Below are positions 6,664-8,383 of a stretch of 8,383 nt of DNA, piece after piece. The stretch comes from Alphaproteobacteria bacterium. GTDB taxonomy: Bacteria; Pseudomonadota; Alphaproteobacteria; Rickettsiales; Rickettsiaceae. The translations under genes were made by a program, and so were the position numbers. The stretch covers positions 1 through 8,383 of the forward strand of contig JAHDBQ010000027.1 of the NCBI GenBank assembly GCA_020630305.1. Direction: 5' to 3'. The notes beneath the pieces are model-generated. The model ran no database searches and was not told where the DNA came from. It was given only the letters and a program-made list of their open reading frames with translations. How positions within the stretch are numbered: position 1 is the first letter of the stretch; each line of letters starts with the position of its first letter.

Positions 6664-6692
6664 ATTATATGAAAGCTAGCAGGCCGCTAAGG
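6664..6692 (-). promoter_or_regulatory. Promoter candidate of the DUF2793-holin-lysozyme operon
   Basis: The minus strand has a perfect TATAAT at 6669-6664, giving a start near 6657 and a leader of about 28 bases. The -35 position (6687-6692) shows only CCTTAG, a poor match, which may mean that an activator is needed. Confidence 0.45.
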
Positions 6693-6726
6693 GCAAAAAA
6701 TAAAAAAAATACAAAACCTCTAGCGG
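6684..6726. repeat. Inverted pair of CCGCTA motifs flanking an A-rich stretch
   Basis: CCGCTAAGGG (6684-6693, plus strand) and CCGCTAGAGG (6726-6717, minus strand) are near-identical decamers in opposite orientation. Their centres are 33 bases apart, close to three helical turns, with an A-tract between them. One copy overlaps the -35 position of the operon downstream. This may be a pair of regulator half-sites, or a long-loop hairpin after the upstream gene; the U-run lies inside the loop, so it does not look like a standard terminator. Confidence 0.4.
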
Positions 6727-6757
6727 TTTAGTTTGTAGATGATTTGATTATCAGTAA

Positions 6758-7630
6758 TTAATTATCTATGAGCTCTGCTTCTGAGTCAGTTAATATTGCT
6801 TCAATCATTATTCCTAATTTAGTATAGATCATTGCTTGAAAGGGGGTAAAAATAAAAAAAGGTAAATAACGACTAAAGAAAATAAGTAAGCCTAGATTGC
6901 TATCAGTCAAAATTTGATTTGCTGCTAAATATGCGGTTACTCCTGTAGGGATTAACAGAATTCTATTTAATGCTATATAAATAATGCAATTCATTATTAG
7001 CAAAAAACATATTCTTTGCAGCTTTTTAAAATCATTTTTTTTAGTGAATATTTCCCTTAAGGTGTGATTTCTAGCCTTAATAGTTGACGTTGAATACACA
7101 CAGAAACACATAACAGACGCAGATAGTAAGATGAATATTGTAATTTCGGATGCAGAAAATAGAAGATACATAGCGCTGCAGGTTACTAGAACTATAAATA
7201 AAAATAGCTTTAGCCTTGTTGTATTTATGTCTTTTATTTTTAATAAGAAAATCTTGTGCAAGAAGTATGCTAGTGATATATATAATATTATTCGTGGTAG
7301 AAACATTATTATTGTTAGTAATGTCTTGTTGGACTCGTTGCCAGTCCATAGAATTCTTCGTACAACTTGTGAAATATATACTAAAAAAGCGCAATATAAT
7401 ATTAAATATATAAAATGCCTTGGCTTCAATATTGCCAAAGTATCTTTTGGTAAGTTTTTATATGGATATAATATTTGTTTGGTTAGGTTCATGACATTTA
7501 TGCTTCTTTGAACTTTGAGAAAATAAACTATTTTTCTTGTTTGGTCAAGGTTGCAATGATTATTGATGTTATTATGAATATTAAATAAATCTACTTGGTC
7601 AATGCAATTAGTAAGAAATTTAGCTATCAT
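6758..7630 (-). CDS. Unrecognised polytopic membrane protein
   Basis: The 290-residue reading is strongly hydrophobic, with about five or six membrane segments near 72-92, 104-124, 140-160, 162-180, 207-226 and 246-272. Before them is a polar N-terminal region of about 70 residues. After them comes a short acidic end, TDSEAELIDN. I see no motif that assigns it to a transporter, exporter or holin family. The ATG at 7630 has no clear Shine-Dalgarno site. The in-frame ATG at 7492 (residue 47, MNLTKQILYP) would still keep all membrane segments and could be the true start. It is transcribed in the same direction as the DUF2793-holin-lysozyme operon but lies 128 bases upstream, with a separate promoter candidate in between, so a shared role is not shown. 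Opposite-strand readings over 7131-7511 are shadows of this gene. Confidence 0.65.
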   Translation of the reverse strand: MIAKFLTNCIDQVDLFNIHNNINNHCNLDQTRKIVYFLKVQRSINVMNLTKQILYPYKNLPKDTLAILKPRHFIYLILYCAFLVYISQVVRRILWTGNESNKTLLTIIMFLPRIILYISLAYFLHKIFLLKIKDINTTRLKLFLFIVLVTCSAMYLLFSASEITIFILLSASVMCFCVYSTSTIKARNHTLREIFTKKNDFKKLQRICFLLIMNCIIYIALNRILLIPTGVTAYLAANQILTDSNLGLLIFFSRYLPFFIFTPFQAMIYTKLGIMIEAILTDSEAELIDN

Positions 7631-7749
7631 ACAAATTCGAAGAATGGATTAATTTATTGCTAAGTCACTGTGATTTACTGCTTGGAAAAAGTTTTTTTGT
7701 AAAAAATCAGAAAAATGTAATTTTTAGCTTGCTAAATATCGTATATAGA

Positions 7750-7779
7750 TGTATAAAGTTTTTGCTAATTGGTGCTCAA
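7750..7779 (-). promoter_or_regulatory. Weak promoter candidate for the membrane-protein gene
   Basis: On the minus strand TTGAGC (7779-7774) and TATACA (7755-7750) are separated by 18 bases, each a 4/6 match to the sigma-70 boxes. The leader to the ATG at 7630 would be over 110 bases. The region also has to serve the tRNA genes on the other strand. Confidence 0.25.
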
Positions 7780-7802
7780 GTGATACGTGCGCCAACTTCA
7801 AT

Positions 7803-7877
7803 GGCCCCTTCGTCTAGCGGTTAGGACGTCACCCTTTCACGGTGAAAACACGGGTTCGATTCCCGTAGGGGTCACCA
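7803..7877 (+). tRNA. tRNA-Glu (anticodon TTC)
   Basis: A full cloverleaf can be drawn. The acceptor arms GGCCCCT and AGGGGTC pair over seven positions with one G-T pair. The anticodon stem is TCACC/GGTGA (7829-7833, 7841-7845), with loop CTTTCAC and anticodon TTC at 7836-7838. The T arm contains GGGTTCGATTCCC. The discriminator base is A and the terminal CCA (7875-7877) is encoded. The sequence is typical of bacterial tRNA-Glu. Confidence 0.97.
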
Positions 7878-7941
7878 TTTTAGTTTCATTGGCTATATAT
7901 GGTTTTTGTTTCTAGAATCAAATTAAAAAATGTAATCTCCT

Positions 7942-8018
<77 letters not shown>

Positions 8019-8030
8019 TCACTTAGTAAT

Positions 8031-8046
8031 TACAAAATATTTTGTA
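8031..8046. repeat. Perfect 16-bp palindrome after the tRNA genes
   Basis: TACAAAAT/ATTTTGTA begins 13 bases after the end of tRNA-Pro. The stem is nearly all A/T and no U-run follows, so a role as terminator is doubtful; it could be a protein-binding site before lpxK. Confidence 0.35.
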
Positions 8047-8103
8047 TATAAACCGTCACATTTACACTAAATTATTATATAACTATCCGTGCAGCAAAAA
8101 TAT

Positions 8104-8132
8104 TTGCTAATTATAGTAAAATCAGTTAAAAT
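8104..8132 (+). promoter_or_regulatory. Promoter candidate of lpxK
   Basis: TTGCTA (8104-8109, 4/6 match) and TAAAAT (8127-8132, 5/6 match) are separated by exactly 17 bases. They lie about 50 bases before the lpxK ATG and are the best sigma-70 pair in the gap after the tRNA genes. Confidence 0.4.
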
Positions 8133-8183
8133 CCTTTTTGCAATAATTGTGAACATCGATTTTAAATCATCAATATTTATATT

Positions 8184-8383
8184 ATGAATATTCAATACCC
8201 TAAATTTTGGTCAAAAAGCAGCTGGCTTGCATATTTGCTTGTGCCATTTTCGTTGATATATATGCTGCTTGGTTTTCTGAGAAGAGCCTTTGTACGTCCT
8301 ATGAAATTTGATGGATTCGTTATATGCGTTGGTAATGCTAGCGTTGGCGGAACTGGAAAGACGCAAATAGTAAAGATGCTATG
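8184..8383 (+). CDS. lpxK: LpxK, tetraacyldisaccharide 4'-kinase (partial, N-terminus only)
   Basis: The first 66 codons are present; the rest lies beyond the right edge. LpxK is the membrane-associated kinase that phosphorylates the 4' position of the lipid A disaccharide precursor. The start MNIQYPKFWS is typical of the family. It is followed by a hydrophobic membrane-anchoring helix (about 14-32), a basic RRAFVRP stretch, and the Walker A/P-loop VGNASVGGTGKTQ at 49-61. The Gln after GKT matches my recollection of Rickettsia LpxK; many other LpxK proteins have Pro there. An in-frame stop at 8163-8165 precedes the ATG, so 8184 is the first usable start. There is no evident Shine-Dalgarno site. 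The gene implies that the organism makes lipid A, which argues against Anaplasmataceae and Orientia. Confidence 0.93.
   Translation, partial: MNIQYPKFWSKSSWLAYLLVPFSLIYMLLGFLRRAFVRPMKFDGFVICVGNASVGGTGKTQIVKML

Noticed and set aside
7131..7511. Plus-strand 126-codon open frame, and a second minus-strand frame at 7077-7394
   Set aside because: They overlap the membrane-protein gene in other frames, lack recognisable domains and Shine-Dalgarno sites, and are expected by chance in AT-rich DNA.

Overview
This AT-rich window most likely comes from an LPS-bearing member of the Rickettsiales (obligate intracellular Alphaproteobacteria). The reasons are the Rickettsia-like LpxK start, a phage or gene-transfer-agent (GTA) style lysis module with a DUF2793 protein, CCA-encoding tRNA genes and a general bias to A/T. 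This is inference from recognised sequence style, not a database result.

Layout: at the left edge, on the minus strand, are the first 18 codons of a zinc-ribbon transposase (IS1-like). Next, also on the minus strand, is a two-gene unit. Its upstream gene (2582-4762) encodes a PEP-synthase-like protein with an ATP-binding domain and a phosphohistidine swivel domain but no PEP/pyruvate barrel. Its downstream gene (211-2580) encodes a 789-residue protein I do not recognise and starts one base after the first gene's stop. The unit has a good Shine-Dalgarno site, a dyad-rich leader and a G8 homopolymer at the expected promoter.

The middle (4970-6629, minus strand) is a compact, apparently intact phage/GTA module, in transcription order: DUF2793 protein with a tail-fibre-like C-terminus, three-TM GTA-type holin, and GH24 lysozyme with the catalytic Glu-8-Cys-5-Thr pattern. 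It has its own perfect TATAAT box, a 7-bp-armed palindrome at the likely transcription start, and a pair of inverted CCGCTA motifs upstream. Upstream of it (6758-7630) lies an unrecognised polytopic membrane protein gene.

The right end is on the plus strand: tRNA-Glu(TTC), tRNA-Pro(TGG) and the first 66 codons of lpxK, the lipid A 4'-kinase gene.

The most unusual content is the two-gene unit with the barrel-less swivel kinase and its coupled partner, and the intact lysis module with dedicated-looking control elements. No stretch over 300 bases lacks a gene. The intergenic gaps (56-210, 4763-4969, 6630-6757, 7631-7802, 8019-8183) hold only the regulatory candidates listed.
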